From Rhizobium sp. NZLR1 (GTDB lineage: Bacteria > Pseudomonadota > Alphaproteobacteria > Rhizobiales > Rhizobiaceae), in NCBI RefSeq assembly GCF_017357385.1, contig NZ_CP071636.1:1-64000 (forward strand): a DNA stretch of 64,000 bases, in the 5' to 3' direction. A model generated the notes under the pieces. That model searched no databases, was not told where the DNA came from, and saw nothing but the letters and a program-made list of their open reading frames with translations. Positions 17,651-27,864 of the stretch are shown piece after piece. How positions within the stretch are numbered: position 1 is the stretch's first letter; every line of letters begins with the position of its first letter. A program made the position numbers and the translations under genes.

Positions 17651-18664
17651 ATGAGCATCGAAAAGTCCGGAAGCCGCTTCGGAAGACGAGACCTGTTGAA
17701 ACTGTCCGCAGCGGCCGGGGTCGCCGTCGCCGGCGCTTCGCTGGTCGGGCAGAAGACGGTTTTGGCAGCCGACGAAGAACCGTCGCTGAAAGGCAAGCGC
17801 ATCGCCATCAGCGCGACCGGCACCGATCATTTCTTCGACCTGCAGGCCTATAATGCCCAGATCGAAGAGGTAAAACGCCTCGGCGGCGAGCCGATCGCCG
17901 TCGATGCCGGGCGCAACGACGGCAAACTGGTGTCGCAATTGCAGACGCTGATTGCCCAGAAGCCGGATGCGATCGTTCAAATCCTCGGCACGCTCAGCGT
18001 CATCGACCCGTGGCTGAAGAAGGCGCGCGACGCCGGGATTCCTGTTCTGACCGTCGACGTCGGCTCGACCAATTCGATCAACAACACTACCTCCGACAAC
18101 TGGGGCATCGGCAAGGACCTGGCGCTGCAGCTCGTCTCCGATATCGGCGGCGAAGGCAATATCGTCGTTTTCAACGGCTTCTACGGCGTAACCCCCTGCG
18201 CGATCCGCTACGACCAGCTGGTCAATGTCGTCAAATATTTCCCGAAGGTCAAAATCCTCCAGCCGGAACTGCGCGACGTCATCCCGAATACCGTGCAGGA
18301 CGCCTTCACGCAGATCACGGCGATCCTCAACAAATATCCGGAAAAGGGTTCGATCAAGGCGATCTGGTCGGCCTGGGACATTCCGCAGCTTGGCGCGACC
18401 CAGGCCCTAGCGGCCGCCGGGCGGACCGAGATCCGCACCTACGGCGTCGATGGCAGCCCGGAAGTGCTCCAGCTCATCGCCGATCCGAATTCGCCGGCCG
18501 GCGCCGATGTCGCCCAGCAGCCGGCGGAAATTGGCCGCACCGCCATCCACAACGTCGCCAAGCTGCTCGCCGGCCAGACCCTGCCGCGCGAGACCTATGT
18601 TCCGGCACTACTCGCCAACAAGACCAATGTCGGCGAAATCACCAAGAAGCTCGGCATCGGCTGA
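17651..18664 (+). CDS. Sugar ABC transporter substrate-binding protein (RbsB-like)
   Basis: 337 residues from the ATG at 17651, nine bases after a GGAGAGA; an upstream TTG at 17636 is less likely. The N-terminus has a Tat-type signal (FGRRDLLKLSAAAGVAVAG) ending near AADE. The body is a type I periplasmic binding protein of the ribose/galactose class. It is followed by an RbsA-type double ATPase and two permeases. No sugar-degrading gene or regulator is adjacent, so the ligand is unknown. A palindromic ATTAA-TCTAG-TTAAT at about 17606-17620 may be an operator. Confidence 0.9.
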   Translation: MSIEKSGSRFGRRDLLKLSAAAGVAVAGASLVGQKTVLAADEEPSLKGKRIAISATGTDHFFDLQAYNAQIEEVKRLGGEPIAVDAGRNDGKLVSQLQTLIAQKPDAIVQILGTLSVIDPWLKKARDAGIPVLTVDVGSTNSINNTTSDNWGIGKDLALQLVSDIGGEGNIVVFNGFYGVTPCAIRYDQLVNVVKYFPKVKILQPELRDVIPNTVQDAFTQITAILNKYPEKGSIKAIWSAWDIPQLGATQALAAAGRTEIRTYGVDGSPEVLQLIADPNSPAGADVAQQPAEIGRTAIHNVAKLLAGQTLPRETYVPALLANKTNVGEITKKLGIG

Positions 18665-18729
18665 CACTGAACACGAGCGGTCCGGTCATCGCCGGATCGC
18701 TCGCAATCTTCCCGCCCGGAGAGATCGAC

Positions 18730-20280
18730 ATGACGGCCATTTCGTTGAAACAGCCGGTGACGGCACGCGACGACATCATCCGCTTTGAAGGCATCGTCAA
18801 GCATTTCGGCGGTGCGCAGGCGCTTGCCGGTGCGTCGCTGATCGTCAGGCGCGGCACCATCCACGGTCTCGTCGGCCAGAACGGCGCCGGCAAGTCGACG
18901 CTGATTAAGCTGCTGGCCGGTCTTCACCAGCCCGATGGCGGCCGGATCGAGATCGAAGGGCAAACATTCGACAGGCTGACACCGCATCTTGCCGAAGAGC
19001 TCGGCATCCACTTCATTCACCAGGATCGACTGCTGGTGCCGACCTTCACCGTCGGCGAAGCACTGTTCCTCGGCCGGGAACCACGCATCGCGGGCACACC
19101 GTTCCTCGACCGGCGACTGATGCAGCGCCGTGCGTCTGACATTCTCAATGACTATTTCGGTATCCGGTTGCCGAACGCAGCCTTGATCGGCGAATTGTCG
19201 ACGGCCGAAAAGCAGATCGTGCAAATCACCCGCGCGCTCCTCAATCAGCCGAAGGTGCTCGTCTTCGACGAGCCGACGGCAGCCTTGGTGCGCCGGGAGG
19301 CCGATATCCTCTTCCGGTTGATCCGCCGTCTGCGCGACGAAGGCGTCACCATCATCTATATCTCGCACTATCTGAACGAAATCGAAGAGCTCTGTGACCA
19401 CGTTACCGTGCTGCGCAACGGGCTCGATGTCGCCTCCTCGCCGATCGGGGACACGTCGGCCGCAGCGATCGCCCGGCTGATGGTCGAGCGCGACATCAAG
19501 GAGATGTTTCCGAAGCCGCAGGTGACGCCTGGCGCGGAAATCCTCAAGGTCGAGCAGCTGTCGGCGCCAGGGAAATATACCGATGTCAGCTTCACCCTTC
19601 GCCGCGGCGAGGTGCTCGGCCTCACCGGCCTGCTCGGTTCCGGCGCCAAGGAGCTGGTCCGTACTCTCTTCGGCCTGGAGACAGCGGGTCCCGGCCGTAT
19701 CGAGGTCGGCGGCAGGGTTGCCCGTTTCACCAATCCAACACAGGCAGCCGGCCGCCAGATCGCACTGGTGCCGGAAGACCGGCGTCGCCACGGCGTCGCG
19801 CTCGACCTCAGCGTCGCGGAAAACATCAGCCTTTCGAGCCTTGGCCGTTTCACGCGTTTCGGTTTTCTCGATCGCAGGCACGAACAGAGCGAGATCGATG
19901 CGCTGATCACACGACTGCAGGTGAAAACCAATGGGCGAAATGCCCTGCTGCGCACGCTTTCGGGCGGCAACCAGCAGAAGGTCGCCATCGCCAAATGGCT
20001 GAGCCGTCGCTCCGAGGTCTATCTCCTCGACGAACCGACGGTCGGGGTCGATATCGGCTCCAAGGTCGAGATCTACACGCTGATTGGCGAACTCGCGGCG
20101 CGCGGCGCCGGCGTCATCGTGCTGTCTTCGGATCTGCCCGAACTCGTCGGCATTACCGATCGCATCCTTGTGCTCTTCCGCGGGCGCGTAGTGCGGGAAT
20201 TCATCTCATCGGAGACCAGCGCGGATGCCGTGCTGGCGCAATCGACCGGATCATCCAAGGAACAGCGCCATGTCGGCTGA
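18730..20280 (+). CDS. Sugar ABC transporter ATP-binding protein (RbsA/MglA type)
   Basis: 516 residues from the ATG at 18730 after GGAGAGATCGAC; the open frame reaches far upstream only as an out-of-frame reading of the binding-protein gene. Two tandem ABC domains: the first has GQNGAGKSTLIKLL and VLVFDEPTAAL. The second has a degenerate Walker A (LLGSGAKELV), as is normal in this class, plus LSGGNQQKVAIAKWL and YLLDEPTVGVD. The first domain's signature is degenerate (LSTAEKQ). It overlaps the next permease by 11 bases. Confidence 0.92.
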   Translation: MTAISLKQPVTARDDIIRFEGIVKHFGGAQALAGASLIVRRGTIHGLVGQNGAGKSTLIKLLAGLHQPDGGRIEIEGQTFDRLTPHLAEELGIHFIHQDRLLVPTFTVGEALFLGREPRIAGTPFLDRRLMQRRASDILNDYFGIRLPNAALIGELSTAEKQIVQITRALLNQPKVLVFDEPTAALVRREADILFRLIRRLRDEGVTIIYISHYLNEIEELCDHVTVLRNGLDVASSPIGDTSAAAIARLMVERDIKEMFPKPQVTPGAEILKVEQLSAPGKYTDVSFTLRRGEVLGLTGLLGSGAKELVRTLFGLETAGPGRIEVGGRVARFTNPTQAAGRQIALVPEDRRRHGVALDLSVAENISLSSLGRFTRFGFLDRRHEQSEIDALITRLQVKTNGRNALLRTLSGGNQQKVAIAKWLSRRSEVYLLDEPTVGVDIGSKVEIYTLIGELAARGAGVIVLSSDLPELVGITDRILVLFRGRVVREFISSETSADAVLAQSTGSSKEQRHVG

Positions 20281-21289
20281 AGCGGAATTTGCGCCTTCCG
20301 GCTTCTCCGCTGCGGAACTGCCTCCGCGGCCGGCCGGCAATATTGCGGCTGCGGCCTTGCGCTTCGGATCGTTGATCGTTTTTGCCGCTATCCTGCTCAT
20401 CTTCTCGCTGAGCGCTCCGTATTTTCTCAGCATCGGCAATATCGGCAACGTGCTTGGCCAATCGGCCATCTCGGGCGTGCTTGCCATCGGACTGACGGTC
20501 GTGCTGATTGCCGGCGGCTCCAATGTCGTCACCGGCGGCATCGACCTGTCGCTGGCTGCCAATATGGGCCTTAGCGCCGCCGTCTATGCGAGCCTGACGC
20601 AACTTGGCTACGGCGACACGACAGCGATTGCAGCGGCGATCTTGACCGGCGCGCTGATCGGCACGGTCAATGCCATTGCCGTCGTCTATGCCGGCATCGT
20701 GCCGCTGCTCGCGACGCTTGCCGTCATGAATGTCGTTGCCGGCCTGGAACTGGTGCTGACCGGGAATACCGTCCTCCCAGCCTCGAGCCCCTTCTTATCG
20801 GCGCTTTCGGCTTCGGATCCCTTCGGCATACCGGTCCTTGCCGATGTGCTCCTCGGTTTCACGGTGATCGCCGCAGCGATCGTGCAATATACCCCGCTCG
20901 GCCTGCGCCTTTATGCCGTCGGCGAGTTTCCGGACGCAGCGCGTGCGGCCGGCCTGCCGCTTCGCCGCCTGCTCGCCGGCGCCTTCGCCGCCAGCGGCCT
21001 TTCCGGCGGCATCGCCGGCATCCTCTCGGTTTCCTATCTCAGCGGCAGCACGACGGGTTCCGGGGAGATGCTGTTGCCCGTCGTCGTGACAGCCCTGCTG
21101 GGCGCGGTCTTCTCGCGCCGGCTGGTTCCGACAATCACCGGGACGCTGCTTTCAGCACTGCTGGTCGGCTTCCTCATCAACGGTTTCCAGCTGCTGAACA
21201 TTTCGAGCACATTGGTCAGCGGCGTCCAAGGCGTGCTCATTCTCATCGTCGTTTCCGCGACCACGCTGCTGCGCCGGCAGGAGGCCTGA
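20270..21289 (+). CDS. Sugar ABC transporter permease (RbsC type)
   Basis: 339 residues from the ATG at 20270 inside the end of the ATPase gene. About ten membrane helices, with the family motif GGIDLSLAANMGLSAAV. It forms the channel as a heterodimer with the next gene product, unlike E. coli RbsC, which is a homodimer. Three bases separate it from the second permease. Confidence 0.92.
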   Translation: MSAEAEFAPSGFSAAELPPRPAGNIAAAALRFGSLIVFAAILLIFSLSAPYFLSIGNIGNVLGQSAISGVLAIGLTVVLIAGGSNVVTGGIDLSLAANMGLSAAVYASLTQLGYGDTTAIAAAILTGALIGTVNAIAVVYAGIVPLLATLAVMNVVAGLELVLTGNTVLPASSPFLSALSASDPFGIPVLADVLLGFTVIAAAIVQYTPLGLRLYAVGEFPDAARAAGLPLRRLLAGAFAASGLSGGIAGILSVSYLSGSTTGSGEMLLPVVVTALLGAVFSRRLVPTITGTLLSALLVGFLINGFQLLNISSTLVSGVQGVLILIVVSATTLLRRQEA

Positions 21290-21291
21290 CC

Positions 21292-22293
21292 ATGTCGCTC
21301 CAGACCCCTACCCCCGCCACGACAGGCTTGCCGCGTCTTATCGCCGGCGGCCTAGTGCGCTATGCACTGCTCCTCGCCCTGATCGCGGTCTTTGCCGCCT
21401 TTTCCGCGGCAACGCCGACATTCTTGACGGTTGCAAACCTGCAGAGCATCCTGGTCAATAATTTCACGCTGCTCGCCATCGTCTCGATTGCCATGACCTT
21501 CGCCGTCGCGTCGGGCGGCATCGATCTTTCTGTGGGAACGGCGATGGATTTTGCCAGCTTCGCCTTCGTTTCGCTCGTTCTCGCCGGGCAGCCGGTGGCA
21601 CTCGCCGCGCTCGCGGGACTGGCGGCCGGGGCGTTCGTCGGCGCCTTCAACGCGCTCTTGATTTCCGGGATCGGCGTGTCGCCGTTCCTCGCCACGCTCG
21701 GCACACTGTTCATCGGCCGTAGCGTCCAGCAGTTGCTGACCAATGGCGGCAATCCGGTCTATCTGCCGCCGAACGGCGTGCCGGAAGCCTTCCGTTTCCT
21801 CGGCCATGGCGCGATCGCCGGCTTTCCGGTGCCGCTGGCAATTGCCATTGTCGTCATCGCGGCCGCTGCGGTCGTTTTTGCCCGCACGCGTTTTGGCCGC
21901 GTCATTCTGTCGATCGGCATTCAGCCGGGCGTCGTGCGCTATTCCGGCATTGCAGCGCCGGCCCATGTCGCGGTGACTTTCATCCTGGTCGGGTTGATCG
22001 CGGCAATCGCCGGCCTGATCCTGACCGCAACGGTCACCACCTACATCCCCTCCTCGGGCAACGCCTTCCTGCTGAATGCCATCGGCGCGACCTTCATCGG
22101 CACGACGCTCAGCCCGCTTGGCCGGCCGAATGTCGGCGGCACCGTTCTCGGCGCGCTGCTGCTCAGCATCGTCGCCAACGGCCTGCTGCTGACCGATCTG
22201 AACTTCTATTGGCAGCAGGTCGGCACGGGAACGCTGATCTTCGCCGTACTCGCCCTGAGCTTTGTCAGCAGAAAGGCCGCAAGCGGCACGTGA
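21292..22293 (+). CDS. Sugar ABC transporter permease (RbsC type), second subunit
   Basis: 333 residues, about ten membrane helices, with GGIDLSVGTAMDFASFAFV in the position equivalent to the previous permease. Last gene of the four-gene transporter operon. It converges with glpK, with only 36 bases between the two stops and no clear terminator hairpin. Confidence 0.92.
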   Translation: MSLQTPTPATTGLPRLIAGGLVRYALLLALIAVFAAFSAATPTFLTVANLQSILVNNFTLLAIVSIAMTFAVASGGIDLSVGTAMDFASFAFVSLVLAGQPVALAALAGLAAGAFVGAFNALLISGIGVSPFLATLGTLFIGRSVQQLLTNGGNPVYLPPNGVPEAFRFLGHGAIAGFPVPLAIAIVVIAAAAVVFARTRFGRVILSIGIQPGVVRYSGIAAPAHVAVTFILVGLIAAIAGLILTATVTTYIPSSGNAFLLNAIGATFIGTTLSPLGRPNVGGTVLGALLLSIVANGLLLTDLNFYWQQVGTGTLIFAVLALSFVSRKAASGT

Positions 22294-22329
22294 GAAAAGC
22301 AGCCAGTGCCGTCAAGTTCGGGGAAGCTG

Positions 22330-23832
22330 TTACCCCGCCGAGGCGTCCGAAATCATCCTAGATACGGCATTCTTCCAGCCGATGATCTTGGTCTGCCGCT
22401 CGCTTTCCTCCATCGAGGGGTTGAAGCGGCGGTCGCAGGCCCACGCCTGCGCAAAATCCCGCTTGCCGGGCCAGATGCCGGCTTTCGAGCCGGCAAGCCA
22501 GGCAGCGCCGAGCGCCGTCGTCTCGCGGATCGCCGACCGGTCGACCGGGTTACCTGTCATGTCAGCCAGACACTGCATCGTCCAATCCGAAGCCGCCATG
22601 CCGCCATCGACGCGCAGCACGGTTTCCAGCTGGTTGACGCCCCAATCCTTCTTCATCGCCACCAGCAGGTCGAGCGTCTGATAGGCGACGGATTCGAGCA
22701 CGGCGCGGGCAAATTCCGCCGGCCCGCTGTTTCGCGTCAGGCCGAAGATCGCGCCGCGCGCGGCCGGATCCCAATAGGGTGCGCCGAGACCGGTGAAGGC
22801 CGGAACGATATAGACCTGCTGCCCGGGATCGGCCTTGGCCGCCAGCACCCCCGCCTCCGACGCCTGGTCGATGATGCCGAGGCCGTCGCGCAGCCATTGA
22901 ACGGCGGCGCCGGCGATGAAGATCGACCCCTCGAGCGCATAGGTCGTCTCGCCGTCGAGGCGGCAGGCGATGGTCGTCAACATCCGGTTGGACGAGGAAA
23001 CACGATCCCTGCCGGTGTTCAGCAAAGCAAAGCAGCCGGTTCCGTAAGTGGATTTCATCATGCCGGGCTCGAAGCAGGCATTGCCCACGGCCGCCGCCTG
23101 CTGGTCGCCGGCGACGCCGAGGATCGGAAGCTGCGCCCCGAACAGCGCCTCGTCGACACGGCCGAAATCATCGGCGCATTCCCTGACCTCGGGAAGCATG
23201 GCGACCGGAATGCCGAGAATACCGAGAAGCTCCTCGTCCCAAACGCCGTCATCGATGTTGTAGAGCAGCGTACGGGACGCATTGGTCGCATCGGTAGCAT
23301 GAACACGGCCACCCGTCAGATTGTAGATCAGCCAGCTGTCGATCGTGCCGAAGCAGACGTCGCCCGCCTCGGCCTTCTCACGCAGGCCGTCGGCATTGTC
23401 GAGCAACCAGCGAAGCTTGGTTCCGGAGAAATAGGGGTCGAGCAGCAGGCCGGTCTTGGCGCTGAAGAGTTTCTCATATCCATCCGCCTTCAGGCTCTCG
23501 CACATTTCGGCCGTGCGCCTGTCTTGCCAGACGATCGCCCGGTGAAGCGGCTTGCCGGACTTGCGGTCCCAGACGACCACCGTCTCGCGCTGGTTGGTAA
23601 TGCCGATCGCGGCAATGTCGGCGGCATCAAGACCGGCATCGGCGATCGCCTTGCGTACTGTGTCGACGACGGACTGCCAGATTTCGGCGGCATCGTGCTC
23701 CACCCATCCGGGCTGCGGATAATATTGGGTGATTTCCGCCTGCGCCGAGCCGGCCATTTTCATGTCGCCATCAAAGATAATCGCGCGCGAAGATGTCGTG
23801 CCCTGGTCGATTGAAAGAATATAGCCGCTCAT
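22330..23832 (-). CDS. glpK: Glycerol kinase
   Basis: 500 residues, the normal length. The ATG at 23832 has GGAGACGAG just before it. FGGY kinase: [10 protein letters not shown] at the N-terminus, glycerol-binding region [13 protein letters not shown], and [13 protein letters not shown] and [17 protein letters not shown] toward the C-terminus. It makes sn-glycerol 3-phosphate from imported glycerol in the cytoplasm. It is the distal gene of the leftward glycerol locus, 151 bases after glpV; hairpins in that gap may tune its expression. Confidence 0.96.
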   Translation of the reverse strand: MSGYILSIDQGTTSSRAIIFDGDMKMAGSAQAEITQYYPQPGWVEHDAAEIWQSVVDTVRKAIADAGLDAADIAAIGITNQRETVVVWDRKSGKPLHRAIVWQDRRTAEMCESLKADGYEKLFSAKTGLLLDPYFSGTKLRWLLDNADGLREKAEAGDVCFGTIDSWLIYNLTGGRVHATDATNASRTLLYNIDDGVWDEELLGILGIPVAMLPEVRECADDFGRVDEALFGAQLPILGVAGDQQAAAVGNACFEPGMMKSTYGTGCFALLNTGRDRVSSSNRMLTTIACRLDGETTYALEGSIFIAGAAVQWLRDGLGIIDQASEAGVLAAKADPGQQVYIVPAFTGLGAPYWDPAARGAIFGLTRNSGPAEFARAVLESVAYQTLDLLVAMKKDWGVNQLETVLRVDGGMAASDWTMQCLADMTGNPVDRSAIRETTALGAAWLAGSKAGIWPGKRDFAQAWACDRRFNPSMEESERQTKIIGWKNAVSRMISDASAG

Positions 23833-23862
23833 CTCGTCTCCGGCTCGCACGAGATCGCTCCG

Positions 23863-23973
23863 CCTGCCAGAGATGGCAGGGCGCGGGCGGACGTCATGAG
23901 AGAAAGATTGTGGGTGCCACCGGCCGTAGCCGATGGCAGGAAGTGATGGCCGGAAGCCTCGTCGCCTCCGGCC
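23863..23973 (-). promoter_or_regulatory. Hairpins in the glpV-glpK gap
   Basis: Two perfect inverted repeats lie between the genes: CCTGCCA-GAGA-TGGCAGG (23863-23880) and GGCCGGA/TCCGGCC (23948-23973). Neither is followed by a strong T-run on the coding strand. They may protect the glpV message or reduce read-through into glpK. Confidence 0.45.
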
Positions 23974-23983
23974 GAGGTCTGCC

Positions 23984-25708
23984 TTACTTCGACTGCCAGC
24001 TCTTGACGAGTTCGTCGTAGTTGACGGTGACCGGCTTTTCCTTCTCGTTCTCGATCTTCAGCTGCGGCGCAAGGTTGCCCTTCTTCACCGCATCCGCGTT
24101 CCAATAAGCGAGATCATGCTCTTTGGCGAGCTTCGGGCCGATATCACCCTGGACGCCCGATTTCTCGATACGGCCCATGACCTTCTCCTGCTCGCCGCAA
24201 AGAGAATCCATGGCTTCCTGCGGCGTCTTGGCGCCGGCGGCGGCGTCACCGATAGCCTGCCACCAAAGCTGAGCCAGCTTCGGATAGTCGGGAACGTTGG
24301 TGCCGGTTGGCGACCACTGAACACGCGCAGGCGAACGATAGAACTCGATCAGACCGCCGAGCTTCGGAGCACGCTCCGTAAAGCTCTTGTCGCGAATGGT
24401 GGATTCGCGGATGAAGGTGAGACCGAGCTGGCTCTTCTTCACGTCAACCGTCTTCGAGGTCACGAACTGTGCATAGAGCCAGGCGGCTTTCGCACGGTCC
24501 GTAGGCGTCGATTTCATCAGCGTCCAAGAACCGACGTCCTGATAACCAAGCTTCATGCCGTCTTTCCAGTAAACGCCATGCGGGCTCGGTGCCATGCGCC
24601 ATTTCGGCGTACCGTCCTCGTTCATAACAGGCAGGCCAGGCTTGACCATGTCTGCTGTAAAGGCCGTGTACCAGAAGATCTGCTGCGCGACGTTACCCTG
24701 TGCCGGAACCGGACCGGATTCCGAGAAGGTCATGCCCTGAGCTTCCGGCGGTGCGTAGGCCTTCAACCAATCGAGATACTTCTGGATCGAGTAGACGGAA
24801 GCCGGGCCATTGGTGTCACCGCCGCGCGCGACGCACGAGCCGACAGGACGCGACTTCTCGTCGACCTTGATACCCCATTCGTCGACCGGAAGACCGTTCG
24901 GCAGACCCTTGTCACCATTGCCGGCCATCGAAAGCCAGGCGTCGGTGAAGCGCCAGCCGAGCGACGGGTCCTTCTTGCCGTAGTCCATGTGGCCGAAGAC
25001 CTTCTTGCCGTTCACGTCACGGCCGGTAAAGAATTCGGCAATGTCCTCATAGGCCGACCAGTTGACCGGAACGCCGAGATCGTAGCCATATTTCGCCTTG
25101 AAATCGGCCTTGTTCTTCTCGTCGTTGAACCAGTCGTAGCGGAACCAATAGAGGTTGGCGAATTGCTGGTCGGGAAGCTGGTAGAGCTTCTTGTCCGGTG
25201 CCGTCGTGAACTTGGTACCGATGAAGTCGTTGATATCGAGGCCGGGGTTTGTAACGTCCTTGCCTTCGCCGGCCATCCAGTCGGTCAGGTTGCGCACCTG
25301 CTGATAGCGCCAATGCGTACCGATCAAGTCGGAGTCGTTGACCCAGCCGTCATAAAGGTTCTGTCCGGTCTGCATCTGTGTCTGGATCTTCTCGACAACG
25401 TCACCCTCTTGAATGACGTCGTGGGTGACCTTGATCCCGGTGATCGCAGTAAAGGCCGGAGCCAGAACCTGGGACTCATACTGGTGGGTGGTCAAAGTTT
25501 CCGAGACAACCTTGATGTCCATACCCTGCAAAGGCTTCGCAGCATCGATGAACCACTGCATTTCCTTTTCCTGGTCGGCGCGAGAGAGCGTCGACACGTC
25601 GCCGATCTCTTTGTCCAGAAAAGTCTTAGCCTCGTCCATGCCGGCATAGGCCGACGCGGTCATCGCCAGCAGCAAGCCTGCTGTCGTCGTCAATAAGTGC
25701 CGTCGCAT
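23984..25708 (-). CDS. glpV: Glycerol ABC transporter solute-binding protein GlpV
   Basis: 574 residues with a Sec signal peptide ending at AYA. Start ATG with GGGAGGATATT. It is a large family 1-type binding protein ([26 protein letters not shown]) and occupies the position of glpV in the glycerol ABC locus known from Rhizobium leguminosarum. It captures glycerol in the periplasm for the GlpP/GlpQ channel. Assignment rests mainly on operon order and length. Confidence 0.88.
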   Translation of the reverse strand: MRRHLLTTTAGLLLAMTASAYAGMDEAKTFLDKEIGDVSTLSRADQEKEMQWFIDAAKPLQGMDIKVVSETLTTHQYESQVLAPAFTAITGIKVTHDVIQEGDVVEKIQTQMQTGQNLYDGWVNDSDLIGTHWRYQQVRNLTDWMAGEGKDVTNPGLDINDFIGTKFTTAPDKKLYQLPDQQFANLYWFRYDWFNDEKNKADFKAKYGYDLGVPVNWSAYEDIAEFFTGRDVNGKKVFGHMDYGKKDPSLGWRFTDAWLSMAGNGDKGLPNGLPVDEWGIKVDEKSRPVGSCVARGGDTNGPASVYSIQKYLDWLKAYAPPEAQGMTFSESGPVPAQGNVAQQIFWYTAFTADMVKPGLPVMNEDGTPKWRMAPSPHGVYWKDGMKLGYQDVGSWTLMKSTPTDRAKAAWLYAQFVTSKTVDVKKSQLGLTFIRESTIRDKSFTERAPKLGGLIEFYRSPARVQWSPTGTNVPDYPKLAQLWWQAIGDAAAGAKTPQEAMDSLCGEQEKVMGRIEKSGVQGDIGPKLAKEHDLAYWNADAVKKGNLAPQLKIENEKEKPVTVNYDELVKSWQSK

Positions 25709-25786
25709 AATATCCTCCCAGGGTTTGCGATTGCAGTCACGTCTCAGGCGGCCAAGGACCCCCGGCCATCTGTCTTCACTTTGCCG

Positions 25787-26083
25787 TCACACGTAGCGGA
25801 ACACGCCGATGGCGTAGACCACGGAGATGGCAAGAGCCCACCACAGGTTGGGCCCACCGAGCCCAAGCCATGCAAGATGAATGAACGCTGCGCCGAGCAG
25901 CGAAAGGAAAAGCCGGTCACCGCGCGTCGTCTCGAAGCGCAGGATTCCGATCCGCGGATTGCCGCCCGGCACCGCATATTCCCATATCCCCATGCCGATC
26001 AGCAGCAATGCGATGACGATGAAGAAAGCGGCCGTCGGCCATGTCCACGCCATCCATGAAAAATCGGGAAGCGAAAAGCTCAT
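25787..26083 (-). CDS. glpU: Small membrane protein GlpU (DUF2160)
   Basis: 98 residues, about three membrane helices (WPTAAFFIVIALLLIGMGIW, RLFLSLLGAAFIHLAWLGL, WWALAISVVYAIGVF). The true start is the ATG at 26083, sharing one base with the glpQ stop (TGATG). DUF2160 proteins occur almost only in glycerol ABC operons. The exact role, perhaps stabilising the permease, is not established. A 78-base gap separates it from glpV. Confidence 0.85.
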   Translation of the reverse strand: MSFSLPDFSWMAWTWPTAAFFIVIALLLIGMGIWEYAVPGGNPRIGILRFETTRGDRLFLSLLGAAFIHLAWLGLGGPNLWWALAISVVYAIGVFRYV

Positions 26084-26994
26084 CAAACTCTCCCCAGGGC
26101 GAAGCCCTTTGCGATGTAATTGCGCACAAACCAGATCACCAGCGCCCCCGGGATAAGGGTCAGAACGCCCGCGGCGGCCAGCAGGCCCCAATCCATGCCG
26201 GATGCAGAGACGGTGCGGGTCATGGTGGCGGCGATCGGCTTCGCGTCGGTTGTCGTCAGCGTTCGTGCGATCAGCAACTCGACCCAAGAGAACATGAAGC
26301 AGAAGAAGCAGGCGACACCTATGCCGCTCGCAATCAGCGGCGTGAAGATCTTCAGGAAGAACCGCGGGAACGAGTAGCCATCGATATAGGCCGTCTCGTC
26401 GATTTCCTTCGGCACGCCGGACATGAAGCCTTCAAGGATCCAGACCGCCAGCGGTACGTTGAAGAGGCAATGCGCCAAGGCCACGGCGATGTGCGTATCG
26501 ATGAGTCCAAAGGCCGAGTAGAGCTGGAAGAACGGCAGGGCAAAGACTGCCGGCGGCGCCATCCGGTTGGTCAGCAACCAGAAGAACAGATGCTTGTCGC
26601 CGAGGAACCGATATCGGGAGAAGGCATAGGCCGCCGGCAGCGCAGCTGCCACCGAGATCACCATGTTCATGACGACATAGCTGATTGAATTGATATAGCC
26701 GGAATACCACGCCTTCTCCGTGAAGATCGTCACGTAATTCGCGATCGTCGGGTTATGAGGATAAAGCGTCAGAGAATTGACGATTTCCGCATTGGTCTTG
26801 AAGCTCATGTTGACGAGCCAATAGATCGGCAGCAGGAGCACGATGATATAGATCGTCGGAACCAGCCACCACCAGCGCGATTCCTCGCCGCGCCGGCGCA
26901 TCAGACGGCCGACTTCATCGGCGGAGAGCCCGCTTGCGACACTGGTAACGCCTGGGATGTTTCGGCTCGATGTCGTTTCGTTGGAGACGCTCAT
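26083..26994 (-). CDS. glpQ: Glycerol ABC transporter permease GlpQ
   Basis: 303 residues, MalG-type permease with six membrane helices. The EAA loop is MSGVPKEIDETAYIDGYSFPRFFLKIFTPLIASG. The cytoplasmic N-terminus of ~40 residues is rich in charged residues. One base separates it from glpP. It pairs with GlpP and is powered by GlpS/GlpT. Confidence 0.92.
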   Translation of the reverse strand: MSVSNETTSSRNIPGVTSVASGLSADEVGRLMRRRGEESRWWWLVPTIYIIVLLLPIYWLVNMSFKTNAEIVNSLTLYPHNPTIANYVTIFTEKAWYSGYINSISYVVMNMVISVAAALPAAYAFSRYRFLGDKHLFFWLLTNRMAPPAVFALPFFQLYSAFGLIDTHIAVALAHCLFNVPLAVWILEGFMSGVPKEIDETAYIDGYSFPRFFLKIFTPLIASGIGVACFFCFMFSWVELLIARTLTTTDAKPIAATMTRTVSASGMDWGLLAAAGVLTLIPGALVIWFVRNYIAKGFALGRV

Positions 26995-26995
26995 T

Positions 26996-27862
26996 TCAAT
27001 TCTCCGCGTCGTGGCTGGTCATGACGGTGTAGAACACCCACGAAAGCAGCAGGATGATCAGGAAATAAACCAGCGACATGGCAGCTGCCGGACCGAGATC
27101 AAACTGTCCGAGGGCGGTCTTGACCAGATCGATCGACAGGAAAGTGGTCGAGTTGCCCGGACCGCCACCCGTGACGACAAAAGGCTCGGTGTAGATCATG
27201 AAACTATCCATGAAACGCAGCAGCACGGCGATCAGAAGAACGCGCTTCATCTTGGGCAGCTGGATATAGCGGAACACTGCCCAACGGGACGCACCGTCGA
27301 TCTTGGCTGCCTGATAGAAAGCATCTGGAATGGAAACGAGGCCGGCATAGCAGAGCAAGACGACCAGGCTCGTCCAGTGCCAGACATCCATGATGATGAT
27401 CGTCACCCAGGCGTCGAGCGGATCCTGCACATAGTTGTAATCGATGCCGATGGCGTTGACGTAATAACCGAACAAACCAATGTCGTTGCGGCCGAACACC
27501 TGCCAGATCGTGCCGACCACGTTCCATGGGATCAACAGCGGCAGTGCCATCAGAACCAGGCATACCGGCACGCCGATGCCTGATTTCGGCATGTTGAGCG
27601 CAATGAAGATACCGAGCGGAATCTCCAGCGCGAGAATGATCAACGAAAAAATCAGGTTTCGCTGCAGGGCGGCCCAGAATCGGTCGGAATGCAGGATTTC
27701 GGTAAACCAGTCCGTTCCGTTCCAGAAGAACTGGTTGTTTCCGAAAGTGTCCTGAACGGAATAGTTCACAACCGTCATCAAGGGAATGACAGCCGAGAAA
27801 GCCACCAGCACGAGGACCGGCAGAACCAGAAACCAGGCTTTGTTGTTCCAGGTTTTTTCCAT
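26996..27862 (-). CDS. glpP: Glycerol ABC transporter permease GlpP
   Basis: 288 residues from the ATG at 27862 (MEKTWNNKAWFLVLP), with GGAGG inside the end of glpT. MalF-type permease; the EAA loop region is VSIPDAFYQAAKIDGASRWAVFRYIQLPKM. The gene starts two bases after the glpT stop, so translation is coupled. Confidence 0.92.
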   Translation of the reverse strand: MEKTWNNKAWFLVLPVLVLVAFSAVIPLMTVVNYSVQDTFGNNQFFWNGTDWFTEILHSDRFWAALQRNLIFSLIILALEIPLGIFIALNMPKSGIGVPVCLVLMALPLLIPWNVVGTIWQVFGRNDIGLFGYYVNAIGIDYNYVQDPLDAWVTIIIMDVWHWTSLVVLLCYAGLVSIPDAFYQAAKIDGASRWAVFRYIQLPKMKRVLLIAVLLRFMDSFMIYTEPFVVTGGGPGNSTTFLSIDLVKTALGQFDLGPAAAMSLVYFLIILLLSWVFYTVMTSHDAEN

Positions 27863-27864
27863 GA

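Noticed and set aside
22306..25696. Long open frames on the + strand opposite glpK and glpV (about 500 and 590 codons)
   Set aside because: They mirror conserved genes in a GC-rich genome, have arginine/aspartate-rich composition with no motifs, and lack ribosome-binding sites.
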